Shown: positions 34,046 to 48,250, numbered from the stretch's first letter. The stretch is 64,000 nucleotides of DNA from Ceratothoa steindachneri (GCA_963969495.1 OZ018317.1:218712651-218776650); one strand, 5' to 3'. A program made the numbers and translations. The notes: generated from the sequence alone by a model not told the origin.

Positions 34046-35350
34046 GAGGGTGTTCCATTAAGACGGATCAAAGTTAGCAATAATAAAACAGTGTTATTGG
34101 TGAAAATTTATTGATTTCACTATTGGATCATGTTATTTGAGTCATGGCAATTATGTGTGAAAAATAATATCACCTTAATGTCCGCCAAGGCTTTGGCGGC
34201 ACACCTCCACTAGATGGTCAGAATTTTTGATGACGTCTCTGCATAGTTGCTCCTTGATCTCACCAATATGCCTTATTATCTCATCCTTCAGCTGTTGAAT
34301 TGTTGTTGGCTTGTTGACATAAACCTTACTTTTGAGATGACCCCAAAGGAAGAAATCTAAAGGCATCAAGTCACACGATCGTGGTGGCCAATTGACCTCG
34401 CTGTTTCGAGAGATGATGCGACCTGGGAACTTCTCATTCAATAAAGCCATTGTTGCATTAGCTGTGTGGCATGTGGAGCCATCCTGTTGAAACCAAAAAT
34501 CTTCGACATCCATAGAATTCAATTCAGGCCATAAAAAAGTTGGTTATCATGGCACGGTATCGCTCGCCTGTCACCGTAACAGAATTCTTGGCATCATTTT
34601 TGAAGAAATACGGCCCAATGATTCCGCTAGCAAAAAATGCACACCAAACAGTGACCTTTTGTGTATGCAGTGGCTTTCCAACAATCTTTCTGGGATTTTC
34701 ATCAGTCCAAATGCGACAATTTTTCTTATTAACGAATCCCCCAAGATGAAAATGGGCTTCATCACTAAGGATGATTTTTTGCGAAAAATCATCATCGGTT
34801 TGTCTTTGCTCGTGCACCCAATTGACGAATATAAAGAACTTCATATGGTCAGCAGTCTTCAGTTCTTGTGTCAATTAAATTTTGTAAGCGTGTAGAGACA
34901 AATCTTTTGTCCAAATTCAATGTAACGTTGTTGTGGAAAGGTTCAATTCCTGCGCGCGATAACTAATAGAGGTGTCGGATCTTCGGCCACATTCTCGCGC
35001 ACTGCAGCAATGTTTTCAGCTGAACGGCGTAAACGAGCACGCAATGGCGTTTTCATATCTGCCTCCGACCCGTTTGTTTGAATTTACGAACAATTTTCCC
35101 AAATGCACTCTCGGTTGGTCGATTATGCTGACCAAAAAAATCGCGACGTGCCCGAAATGCGTTTCTGTTTAAACGTCCATTTTCGTAATAGGCTTCAATA
35201 ACTTTAACACGCTGTTCGATTGTTACTCTTTCCATAGTTAAAATTGCCAAAGAATGAAGTTGTTAAATCTGAAAAAAAAAGAAAAAAAACATTAGACGCT
35301 TAAACTTAACTTTTATTTAAAATCGGTCCAAGTTATTGGAACACCCTTGA
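34046..35350 (-). mobile_element. mariner-like transposon, DD41D type
   Basis: A 1.3-kb element with inverted ends AGGGTGTTCCA (34047-34057) and TGGAACACCCT (35337-35347), flanked on both sides by TA repeats, as expected for TA target duplication. It carries one broken transposase on the minus strand. The insertion site lies just past the truncated 3' end of LINE copy A. Confidence 0.85.
34175..35250 (-). pseudogene. DD41D mariner-like transposase
   Basis: From 35235: MERVTIEQRVKVIEAYYENG, then FFGQHNRPTESAFGKIVRKF (N-terminal helix-turn-helix), a decayed middle, KIILSDEAHFHLGGFVNKKN (first Asp), TVWCAFFASGIIGPYFF, FWFQQDGSTCHTANAT (second Asp) and WPPRSCDLMPLDFFLWGHLK. Counting from the QQD aspartate to the PLD aspartate leaves 41 residues, so the triad is DD41D, as in the rosa-like mariner group. 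Breaks occur between 35053 and 34874 and at 34523. The N-terminal third has lost its frame relative to the core, so it is inactive. Confidence 0.82.
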
Positions 35351-35430
35351 TATATATAAGAATGTGTAAATTAATTAAATAAGTAGAATAATTTTAATAA
35401 TTCAAACAAAAAATATATTTCAATACTTAG

Positions 35431-35508
<78 letters not shown>

Positions 35509-35583
35509 GAAAATGTAAATAAATAAACAAATAGAATAACTTTTATAATTTAAAGAAAAAATATATTTCAAAACTATGAAAAA
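35351..35583. repeat. 85-bp direct duplication flanking a (TA)n tract
   Basis: 35351-35431 and 35502-35583 are diverged copies of one segment, sharing AAATAAG/CAAATAGAATAA and AAAAAATATATTTCAA in the same order. Between them is (TA)n at 35432-35501. No coding potential. Confidence 0.75.
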
Positions 35584-35852
35584 AAAAGGTTGCAAAATAA
35601 GTATAAGAGAAAGCTTGAATGCGTTAAAACACAAAATCAGGTTCACACAAAAATACAAATTACAGGATTGAAGGTCATAACAAAAGAAAAGAGAAATCTA
35701 AATATATGAAAAGCGTACCCTTCACTACCAGGGAAAACCCTACAAACTCTCTTCACCCACAATCTATCATCTCATCTTCCACCTCAATTTTCTTTTCTTA
35801 ACTATTATTCATCATTCATTCATTCATTCATAAATCCATTTCTGTTCATTTC

Positions 35853-38799
<2,947 letters not shown>

Positions 38800-39220
38800 A
38801 ATTCACTCGGGATTCTTCCTCAAGGGTGAGGAATATAGGGGGGGGGGGGTTCTCTGACGACAATTAGTTAAACTTGCTCCTTAAAATAAGTTAACCTAAA
38901 GTTCGGTGTGACCACCAGTAACTGCCTCGAGGATGAGCTTCTTCTTAGTTCCGGTATTCCTCAAGGGCGAGGACTATCTCGAGCTTTGGGGAGCCACCAG
39001 GATAGGGAGGTTTCTTGGTGTGACCACCAGGAACAGGCTCGAGGATGAACTTCTTCTTAGTTCCGATATTCATCAAGGGCGAGGACTATCTCGGTGCTTT
39101 GGGCTACACCAGAATTGGGGGGTTTCTCTGACGAGAGTAAGTTGAACTTGATTAAGTTAACTTAAAGTTCGGTGTGATCACCAGGAACTAGCTCCGGATA
39201 AGCTTCTTCTTAGTCCCTTT
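38800..39220. repeat. imperfect tandem repeat array, unit about 110-160 bp
   Basis: Blocks GTGTGACCACCAG, CTCGAGGATGA, CTTCTTCTTAGTTCCG, CAAGGGCGAGGACTATCTCG and CTTTGGG recur in order near 38912-38990, 39018-39100 and partly 39172-39220. GTTCTCTGACGA and TTAAAGTTCGGTGTGA recur between them. Copies differ by internal deletions. A run of about 10 G lies at 38840. Confidence 0.75.
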
Positions 39221-39653
39221 TGTTGGTAGCCCTGCCTCTTGCCGGGGACTTCGTAGCCTTGATAACTCACGTACTCTACCCCGTTTTTCCAAAGATATTT
39301 GCTTTTATGGGTCGCGACTCCCAATGGGGTAGGGGCAGAAGGAGAGGGATGCGTGGACATGCCGCATGAAGTCTCCTCCTCCAACGGTTTTTCTCAGGGC
39401 GTCGTACAGATGGCCCGGAGGGACCTTCTGGCTTTAAGACGACGCTCCTCTAATTTCGCCTCTGAGGTGAAATAAATTGAATACCCGCTCTTCGGGGCAA
39501 TCTTGCTGTTTTAACCGTTCAGCTTTTCATCGAGACGAGGGGGGAGAACGAGGTGGTTAAGAGTTTGTGCTACGGCGTCTACACTGCCAAGATGTTGTAG
39601 TTAGTGACCAGCGGCTCACTTGTGAGGGGGAGGGGGGTCGTATCGATTCCCTT

Positions 39654-39660
<7 letters not shown>
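39221..39660. other. no recognisable gene
   Basis: GC-richer flank of the tandem array. No coding match. Confidence 0.5.

Positions 39661-39737
<77 letters not shown>
39661..39737. repeat. (TA)n microsatellite at a PLE 3' end
   Basis: A TA run just beyond the 3' end of the minus-strand PLE at 39765-46590. Confidence 0.97.
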
Positions 39738-39739
<2 letters not shown>

Positions 39740-39793
39740 CAGAGTAAGAATCTAATGGCAATGAGAATGACAGTATTCATTCTTTATTTCCTA

Positions 39794-39832
39794 TGGCTAC
39801 GTTTCGAGCAAAGATATACTCATCTTCTAGCC
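39794..39832 (-). ncRNA. hammerhead-ribozyme-like motif in PLE tail
   Basis: The minus strand reads AGAAGATGAG, a loop, CTCGAAACGT. GAG and CTC can form stem II and GAAAC follows; the first box reads AGAAGATGA rather than CUGAUGA. The position matches the motifs in the other PLE fragments. Activity is doubtful. Confidence 0.3.
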
Positions 39833-40173
39833 TGATAAATTTAACAAAATTAGCTTTGAATAGCAAAACAATTAACATTGAGATTAATTAGGGCTGGAAG
39901 GTACAATTATATATGAATATACATACATATACATATTTTCATTTTATAGTGATAAATCATAAATAGTTAATTATTTAAACAAGTGTTGAGAAATTGTGAG
40001 CATAGGGGGAGGGGGGGAGCAAATTTATGAACAGTAGGGTGCACAAAATTTTGACCTTTTAATTTTTTTTAACAAATTGCAATTTTACGGTCACACAATT
40101 TGTAGAAACACGACTAAGGCAATGGAGAGCAAGAAACAATGAAGAAGGTTGAGGTATAATAATTGGTTGGTTA

Positions 40174-41722
40174 TTATAAGACAGGGCGAGGAAAGGCGGA
40201 TACATTATTGTTGAGAGAGGGTCTAAGGGTCTTAATACGAATGGATTCAATTCTTCGTAGGCTTACATCATCATTGGAGGAATCTATAATTTTAAAATCA
40301 TTAATGGTGGCAGCAGTTTTGCAAAGGATAATATAATCCCGAACGGGGAAGCATTCCTTGCGGGTAAGGGGGTTACCTGTTTTGTTACTTATACCAAGGT
40401 GAGAACAATCTTGAGTGTGTAACGAGCCAAGTGTACTGCCGACATAATTGCCTCTACGAAACCGAGAGCATGTAAATAAATATACTACACCACTGCGCAG
40501 ACTATACTGGAGCATGTCTTTTACATTAAATAGTGAACCTATTGGTAAATTATTTGAAAAAATAATCTTAAAGTTGATTTGTCCAAAATGATATTTGAGG
40601 ATTTTTTTTTATTTGTTTGCGGAATTGGTGATTAAGGGGGCCTAAATCCAGGAGTGAAAGATATCGTATGTCCTTGGGAACGTTATATGTAGGTAATTTT
40701 GGAGATAAAATATTGTCAAGGAAGGTTTTAAGAGTAGCCTCAAAAATGTGTTAAGGATAAGAATTGTTTGTGAAATAGGTGCGGAGGAAGTCTAATTCTT
40801 TATCAAGATCAAAATATGAAGATGATAAGTGGTAGGCACGGTGAAGAAGTGTTTTAATAGAATTCATTTTAAAGATTTTGTTACAGGCATTAAATAAATT
40901 GAAACCCAACCCAGGGAAAGTATGTTTACGATATACTGAAGTAGTGAGCTCGTTTTCAGAGTTATTAATTAGTATATCAAGAAATGGGAGGGCATTATTG
41001 ATTTGGTATTCAACAGTATACTTGATATTGGGATGTATTGAATTAATAAATTTGAGAAATCGTTCCGCCTGTTGAGGAGTGTCAAATATTGCTAGGGAGT
41101 CGTCTACAAATCTGCGATAAAATATGTAATGGTCGTATATATAATGGGAAGGTATTGAAAATCTTTTCTTCTAAATGAGTCATAAATATATCAGCGGCTG
41201 CTGGAGCTATAGGAGAACCCATTCCTACACCATGAGTCTGTTTGTAAATATTATGATTAAACAAAAATATGTCTCTTTGAAAATAAGTGAAGCCATGAAA
41301 CTTTTCCGAAGCAGCAAAAGATCTATTGAGAATTATATCAATGACTTCATTTAAGGTTATGGTCGTGAAAAGTGAAGAAACGTCAAACCTAACAAAGATA
41401 TTAGAGGGACCAAGGGAGAGACGTTTCAATTCATCAACCAGCTTGAAACTGTTTTCAATGATGTATTGGTTAGTGGTAAACGGGTTTAGGAGCTTAACGA
41501 GATATTTAGCCAGTTTATAGGTAGGGACAGAGTAAGCAGCCAGTATGGGGCGTAAAGGAATACCAACTTTATGTACTTTAGGGATACCATAAACAAAACC
41601 AAGGCTCGAACCAGTTGAATGAAGATGGTTGTAAGTTGATATGTCTAGGATGCCCGAAGATTTAAGCTTCAAAAGGAAACGATTGATCTTATCCTCCAGG
41701 CGTGAAATTAATTTATCTAGAG
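40174..41722 (-). pseudogene. PLE protein, RT palm to GIY-YIG part
   Basis: From 41722: DKLISRLEDKINRFLLKLKS, LGFVYGIPKVHKVGIPLRPI, FVRFDVSSLFTTITLNEVID (first RT aspartate) and YKQTHGVGMGSPIAPAAADI. After a frameshift near 41130 come FYRRFVDDSLAIFDTPQQ (catalytic FVDD), YTVEYQINNALPFLDILIN and YRKHTFPGLGFNLFNAC. The GIY-YIG domain at 40497-40400 reads SGVVYLFTCSRFRRGNYVGS then HLGISNKTGNPLT, with SLRRIESIRIK near the end. The frames differ between RT and endonuclease, so there are frameshifts near 41130 and 40520. PLE proteins prime reverse transcription from a GIY-YIG nick; this copy cannot be expressed whole. Confidence 0.85.
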
Positions 41723-42277
41723 CAGTGGTCGGGGAACAGGGGTAAATTACCCCAAATGGGGTAATTTAGAAAAATTGGGGGGTAATGGATGTGCTATGGA
41801 TGTGAATGTGCTAAGTGAGGAAAACGAATGTGAAAGTTGGCGAAAAAGATGCATCGAAGAGCCCTTCTTCTATTTTGCGGTAAAATCTTACATTTCTCTT
41901 AATTAAGTGGTATTTTGCCATGTTTTGAACATGCCTCTTTCAGAGTAGTTGATGAATTAGTAGTGATCAAGTGATATAATAATTATTTACATAAGGTGAG
42001 TTATGATATAATCTATAATATTTACGTTTCTATATAGACTTTTGTGATTAAAATTCAACAAAAGTTAAATATATAAATATAAGATTAGTTTAGACTTTAG
42101 GATATTTTAGTTTATTTGTAAGGGGACTAATTCTCTTATCAACTGTTTAGTTGCCATTTCTCACTTTTTTAGGGGTAACTATTATATTTTTCATTTATTT
42201 ATTTTTATTTTAATGAATTATTTTATATTAAAAGTAAGTTTTTTAACGAGTTTAACTCTATTTAAGAAGATTTGGTA

Positions 42278-43057
42278 ATACTTCAGTTTCGGGCCGCACG
42301 GTAAGTGGCGCTGTTTATTGGCTACAATTTTGGGCTACAATATATGTCTTATGACGTCAGACAGTAGCGTCAGATGTGAACAATTACGGCGTTATATTTT
42401 TTGTATATGAGTATATACTGGGGGGCTGCGCCCCCCAGAACCTCCCAATTGATTGAAACTTCGGATCATCGCAGGGGCCCCCCGCAGCGATATCTCCCCC
42501 ACGAGCAGTCCCCTTTGAATTTACTGGGTTTTTTTTTCAACAGCTTTTTACTGGCAGAAAAATCTAACCTAATAACAAACAATACTTACTTTTATAGGTT
42601 TCTTGATTACTTTATGCGCCTCTAGATAATCTAAAAGTTTTTCGCGATTATACAAAATAAAGCCGAATTCGAATAACGAAGAAGCATATGGAGAGCACGA
42701 AAACGCCATAACGAAACAAAAACATTTGCAAAACGGGTCCTATTTATCAGCTACGACGTTGCCAGTAGGAAGCTGTTATCGTTCGCAACAAAACAAAAAA
42801 TACCAAAACAAAACCAAAACAAAAAAAGACATCATAAAACCTTACCTAACTTAGAATAAAACTATAAACGAGCAGAGGCGCAGATATTTAGTAAATAATA
42901 CAGACTAAAAGTTACAAATCCCCAAAACAACAAAAAAATATAACGCCGTGATTGGTCACATCTGAAGCTACCGTCTGATGACATAAAAGATATAATGTAG
43001 CCCCAAATTGTAGCCTACTAAAAGCGCCACCTATCGTGCGTCCCGAATCTGAAGTAT
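42278..43057. mobile_element. 780-bp inverted-repeat element (MITE-like) inside the hAT
   Basis: The termini ATACTTCAG and CTGAAGTAT begin arms of about 125 bases that share TTCGGG-CGCACG, GTGGCGCT, GGCTACAATTT, GGGCTACA, TCAGATGTGA and CGGCGTTATATTTTTTG in mirror order. Flanking TA on both sides suggests a TA target duplication. A GGGGGGCTGCGCCCCCC hairpin lies at 42421-42437. No transposase is encoded, so it is non-autonomous. Confidence 0.85.
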
Positions 43058-43272
43058 TATCGAAGAGTTCATGCAGCCCCTACAGATGTGATGCTCACTC
43101 TTAAGTCTTATTGTTTGAATTTTTATGGTTGTGAGTTGTGGTTCAATTTTATGTTATGTTATTTTAAAGTTTTAATTTAAACTCTTAAATTCGTCACTAA
43201 ATATTTTTTTCTTTTTCAAAAATAGAAGTCAAAAGACTGTAAAAAAGTGATAGATTTGTCTTTCATTTTCAG

Positions 43273-45074
43273 ATGGCATCAGCAAGGAAAATGACATATC
43301 AGGCAGAGTTCCTAAATTATGGCTTCACAGAAATAGAGGACAAAGGACAAATGAAACCTCAATGTGTCGTCTGTATGAAATCACTGAGAGCCGAGTCTTT
43401 CAAAAAGAATCAACTGAACAAACACTTGGACAAGGTTCATTCACATCTGTCTTGTAAACCACGGGAATACTTTTAGAATCTGGAAAAAACGGTCCAAAGA
43501 CAGAGATTGGAAAATAACAAGAGGGCAACGTTTGACCAACGTTCAGCAGCAATAGCTAGTTTTGAAGTGGCATGGTTGGTTGCTCGAAACAACAAACCAC
43601 ATACTATTGGTGAAGACTTAATCAAACCGGCGGCTGTGAAAATGGCAGAAATAATGTGTGGGCAGAAAGTAGCTAAACAACTGAATACAGTGCCTTTGTC
43701 TGCAAGAGTTATGAAAGAAAGAATTTCCATCTTGGCAGAAAATGTGAGAGAACAAGTGATTTCTTCGGTAAAAAAAGAGTAAAGAGTTTGCCATTCAAAT
43801 TGATGAGACTACACATGTCAGTAGCAATTCGCAGCTGATGGTATACGTTCAATGCAGGGGTTCTGATGAACTTGAAGAATATATGTTGCTATGTTCCCTT
43901 CTTGAGTTGAGAACTCGTGGTATTGATGTGTTGAATAAGGTTGATGCATACTTCAAAAAACAAAGTGTTGATTTAAAGTGGGAAGATTGTATTGCAGTAT
44001 CAGTTGATGAAGCGCCTGCCATGCTTGGTCACGTCACTGGTTTCGTGGCTTTGGCCAAACGACAGAATCCAAATATTCAGGTCATCCATTGTATGATACA
44101 TTGCCAGGCATTAGTTGTGAAGGATTTGGAACCAGAAGTGGGAGATGTGAGGCATGATGTAATTAAGATTGTCAATGTTGTAAAAGGGCATGCACTAAAC
44201 ACGAGGATGGTTCGTGATTTATGTGAGGATGGAGAGGCTGAATATTCAAACATTTTTTCCATACGAAAGTGAGGTGGCTTTCACGTGGAAATGTCCTGAA
44301 TAGAGTGTGGGCTCTTAAAACCGAACTTGAAATATTTCTGACTGATCAAAAACACGCACTTGCAGAGAAGTTCAGAAAATCAACCTGGCTAGCTCTTCTT
44401 GCATACTTAGCTGACATTTTGGGGCATGTAAATGCCCTGAACAAGGAATTGCAAGGAAAGAAAATCAATCTCATCTTAGCAAGGGAAAAAAAATCACCAT
44501 TTGTATGAAAGCTTCAGTATTGGAACCAAAAAGTAAATGCCAATAAGATTTCTGTCTTTCCAAACCTCGCAGTTTTTTGGAAGAATGTGAAGACTGCAGT
44601 CTTAGTGACATGAAGGAATCAGTCACAAGGCACCTGACCAAACTTAGGAATAGGTTGTGTGACTACTTTCCAGAGCTTGATTCACAAACTGTCAGCTAGG
44701 TTGTAAATCCATTCAAATGTAAACTGGCTGATTTGCCTGAAGAGCCTGAAGGATTGGCAGAAGAGCTTATTGAACTGCATTCAAACAGTGAAACAAGCAT
44801 GGAATTTGAGACCAAAGATGACCTCTCAGGTTTTAGGATGTCAAAAGCTGCAAAGGCTTATAAAACTGCACATTTAGAAGCAACTAAAATGCTGCTATCT
44901 TTTGCAACAACCTACCTTTGCGAACAAGGTTTTTCTACCCTTGTAAATCTAAAAACAAAATACACAAACCGGTTGCATCCCGAAGACAGCATCAAAGTAG
45001 CAGTGACATCAAAAATCCCTTATATTAAAATTGTTGTATCAAAGATGAAACAGTATCATTTTTCCAAAGCCTGA
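43273..45074 (+). pseudogene. hAT transposase with BED-type zinc finger, copy 1
   Basis: ATG 43273. The BED-like finger is CVVCMKSLRAESFKKNQLNK then HLDKVH (Cys-x2-Cys, His-x4-His). A TAG at 43474-43476 replaces a Glu codon kept in copy 2. After VAWLVARNNKPHTIGEDLIK there is a frameshift in an A-run near 43778. The catalytic core reads IDETTHVSSNSQL (first Asp), AVSVDEAPAMLGHVTGF (second Asp) and CMIHCQAL (CxxH). After a frameshift near 44265 come VRWLSRGNVLNRVW (RW motif), and at 44850-45074 the dimerisation domain YLCEQGFSTLVNLKTKYTNR. It resembles the ZBED5/FAM200-like group of hAT-derived proteins. An upstream CAG at 43270-43272 precedes the ATG and could be a splice acceptor. Confidence 0.88.
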
Positions 45075-45543
45075 GGGAGCTGATATATTCAAGGTTTCAA
45101 TAATTTTTTCATTAGATTTATTTGTGTACCATTCTCATGCCAGAAAGGGTAAACATTTTTTCCCCATAATAGTGGATTCAATAACATTTTCCTATTTTGT
45201 TTTTGTACGAATTTATAATACACGATAATGACATAGTCAATAATTTTGCTTGTGTGCCATGTAATGCTAAAAAGTGACTTTTATTTCTGTTTATAAATAT
45301 ATAATTTCCTACAATTTTTTCGTGTGTGCTATTTCCATGCCAAAAAAGACGGACTTTTATTTCCTAATGATAGATGAAATAAAAAATTAAACATTATCCC
45401 AATATAATTTTTTTTGTGTCTTTATTATCCAGGATTTTTATAAGTAAATTGGTTTGTCCCCCAGAGTACTTCAAAGTCAGGGGTAAATTCATTTTATTAC
45501 AAATACTTTTGGGGTAACACCCCCAAAAGTTACCTGACCCCTG

Positions 45544-46391
45544 ATCTAGACTGTAATGAATTTAGTTGCGTCGTTTAATAAGAACTGCATCTTTGAAATA
45601 TAATCAGATTTGTTAATTAAAACTACACCAGTTCTTTATCGGAGCGAGTGATTACTAAATTTCTGTTATTTGAGAGTGTTTTCAGAATAAGAAAATCATC
45701 GCGGTTGAAGAACCAGGATGAGAAGATTAGAGATTTTGATTTATAATCAAATTTCTGCGATACTTCAGACATAACTTGTTAAAAATCTATTATACTCTCC
45801 ATATATAGGAATGGAGCCAAGTTTATGGGCAAGTTTTTCAAGTGGCCTAAAGAATTTGGACATTTTATATTTCAATTGAGGGATACGAAACTGGAGTCCG
45901 AGGGAGAGGAGAAATTATTCATGCTTGTTAAGAGAATAGTGAGAATAATTGCGAATAACGTTATCGGGGTGAAGAAACTTGGGCGAATTAGACCTATTTT
46001 CTTAAGTTTACGTTCATGTACAGATATACTTTTTGCCTAACTTTGATCATTTCACTTTTCACTTTAGCAAGAGCACACAGGTAATCAAGAAAAGAAAATA
46101 AGGACGAAATTCTATGAGTTTGAAATGTGATGAGTAATCTTTTCTGCTGAGCTGCGCTGCGCTTAAACTTAATCTTTGTTTAGTAGGTATTGGAGGGATT
46201 CCTTATAAAATTCACCGGAGTAAAGAGAGGAACCATACAACCTAAAGTATAAGAATTTAGGGTATACTTCCGAGACGCCGTAGATTTCGAGGAACTGACC
46301 ATCCAGGGAAAGCTTTTGTAGCTTCAGGGAAAGCTTAAGGAAGCGTCGGTAGGCGTCTGGTCCTTCATGCTTGTATTTGGAATGAAAGTAT

Positions 46392-46454
<63 letters not shown>

Positions 46455-46582
46455 TTGTTAAAATCAGCAGCGATGGCTGCTTGGTTAAGCTTGTGCTGCT
46501 GCTTTTTAACCTTTTCGAACTTTCTTTTCAGAAAGCGAAATCTAGGAAAAATCCTGATAAGTGGCATATCTTTATTAGCCAA
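45544..46582 (-). pseudogene. PLE protein, N-terminal and RT-finger part
   Basis: From ATG 46582: MANKDMPLIRIFPRFRFLKR, HKLNQAAIAADFNKS, then about 20 Tyr-Ile codons from (TA)n (46391-46451). It resumes in frame with FHSKYKHEGPDAYRRFLKLS, VYPKFLYFRLYGSSLYSGEF and YKESLQYLLNKD to a stop near 46169. The YPKFLxFRL and Y-KS-LL pattern is the N-terminal domain of PLE proteins. After several stops the RT finger continues (PLEKLAHKLGSIPIYGEYNR, LVITRSDKELV, MQFLLNDATKFITV) up to the hAT insertion. An in-frame microsatellite inside a protein gene is odd but would not by itself close the frame. Confidence 0.8.
46391..46451. repeat. (TA)n microsatellite inside the PLE frame
   Basis: It lies directly after the DFNKS codons of the PLE N-terminus, the same place where two other PLE fragments here (ending near 25710 and 36020) meet (TA)n. 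Confidence 0.95.
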
Positions 46583-47319
46583 GACGTCTTTATCCTTTTA
46601 AAATATCATCTGCGTAGAATTCTTGGTTTCTTCATCCGACAACTACCTCAAAATCGGCAAAGGAGGGAAAGTTTTGGTGAAAATTTGCCAAATACGCCTC
46701 CGAAATCACGAAAGAGATATACTCCTATTTTCACCATTCACCATCACCATTAATTTCATTTTTGTTTTTAGCGGCCCCACTTAAGCGAATGACTGCTTAA
46801 GCCTCCAGCCCCGCCCCCCTGCGTGAACTGCCGTCAGATGTGAGAGGGGATTGCCATTCATGTTTCGTTCCAACTATGCCGGGCAATAGCACGGCCATAA
46901 TTGGAGGTATTGGGGAAAGCTGGTTTGAGGAGTAGCCCATAACTCATCACAGGTGGGCCCTTTCCAGGACCAGAGAGGGACATACAACCGTCTTTATGGT
47001 ATGTTGGGATGTGGTCACGATTAAAACACTCTTAGGGGGGGGGGGGTCAATAAGTCCGCCATACAATCACACCGCTGAGACGATCCCACCCGGATTCATA
47101 TCATCCATTATCATCATTTACCCAAAGGCAAATTCCTTTTTCATCCAGGGGGATGTTTATCGAGGGTCAGGGGGCTCTTTTCCCAAAAGGCAACTCAAAA
47201 AATAACTTTTAAAATAAATAACAGAAATTCATACACACTAGTGAGTCTCTAAAAGAACAGATAAAGGCCAAAAACAGAAAAGAGTGCGCTCCCCTCCTCA
47301 AGGGGTGTTCACCACCATA

Positions 47320-48250
47320 ATGGCGACCCAAAATGCCGCGACGGTCCCACTAAGATGTATAAGCGGCCAAGAAAAATCGGACAAGGGCAAAGTATACGAG
47401 ACCCTATTTGGCAAGCTTAGCGTGGCCGTCCTAAGGCTAATAGATACGCTGGCAGGATACGTCGCAATATGCGAAAGCGAAAAAGACGTGGAAGCTCTAA
47501 CAAAGCAGGGAGGGATTAAACCCCTTAAGAATATAAACCTCCAACCAACCACGCCTCCTCAGATCCAAGCACACAGGAGTGTGGTGTGCAGAAGGCTGGA
47601 CCCTTGGATCGGCCAGCACAATAAAGAAGAAATTAAGGAGGAGATTGAGTAGAACCAGGAATGGGTAAGGGTGGCTGAGATTATTAAGTTTAAAAGCAAA
47701 CGAGATAACACAGAGTATCACCATGTGTTCAAAATCATATTCACAGACACAGAGATGGCGACAAAAGCGAAGAAGAGAGGGCTACTTCTCTTCAACGCAG
47801 AGATAGGTGGTGAGTAAATCGAGCGGGAAGAGTTCACCCCTGTGCAGATTTGCTTCAGGTGCAACCGACTGGAGCATCACACCACCAAGGATTGCAAGGA
47901 GCAGGAGTCAACCTGTTCCAGATGTAGCCAAAAAGGCCACGGCTGGCGTGAATGCCCAGTTAAAGGAGAGAAGTACCCAAACTGCGGAGAAAGACATGCA
48001 GCAATGGCGATGTCCTGACCCAGAAAAAAAGGAGATCTTGAAAAGAAAGGCGGAAGAAAAGAAGGCAGAACGAATTAGGAGGGAGAACACCTCCTACGCC
48101 CAAGCGGCAAAAGCCGCCCCCTCAGAAAACATACTTGCGCAGAAAACATACTTGAAGGTAGTCAAGGAGTATAAAAACTCAACTAAAATCTTCACTTGCA
48201 TTCTATGTATATGCCCATGTTCGAAATCTGACAAACCCGGGCTGCTTCGC
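47320..48250 (+). pseudogene. LINE copy B ORF1 (gag-like, zinc knuckles)
   Basis: MATQNAATVPLRCISGQEKS leads into KVYETLFGKLSVAVLRLIDT and RSVVCRRLDPWIGQHNKEEI, with a TAG at 47650. After it, VFKIIFTDTEMATKAK and REEFTPVQICFRCNRLEH begin three Cys-His knuckles: CFRCNRLEHHTTKDC, CSRCSQKGHGWRECP and YPNCGERHAAMAM. The third has lost its first Cys (Tyr). A TGA follows at about 48016. The Ala-rich end YAQAAKAAPSENILAQKTYL lies in another frame. It is closely parallel to copy A ORF1. Confidence 0.78.

Larger units (their letters stand above)
41723..45543 (+). mobile_element. hAT transposon (BED-finger type) nested in the PLE
   Basis: The left end is CAGTGGTCGGGGAAC (41723 on). The right end, reversed, is CAGGGGTCAGGTAAC (from 45543). 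Flanks ATCTAGAG (41715-41722) and ATCTAGAC (45544-45551) are an 8-bp target duplication with one mismatch. Removing the element rejoins the PLE frame from KFITV to DKLISRLEDKIN. It is 3,821 bases long and includes a 780-bp secondary insertion at 42278-43057. Confidence 0.93.
39765..46590 (-). mobile_element. nearly complete Penelope-like element, split by a hAT transposon
   Basis: Reading on the minus strand: N-terminal region (46582-46170, interrupted by (TA)n), RT fingers (46160-45544), the hAT insertion (45543-41723), RT palm and thumb (41722-40560), GIY-YIG endonuclease (40515-40190), 3' tail with hammerhead-like motif (39832-39794) and (TA)n. Without the hAT insertion it is about 3.0 kb, the usual size of a PLE. 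It is the only PLE here with a recognisable RT. Confidence 0.88.
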
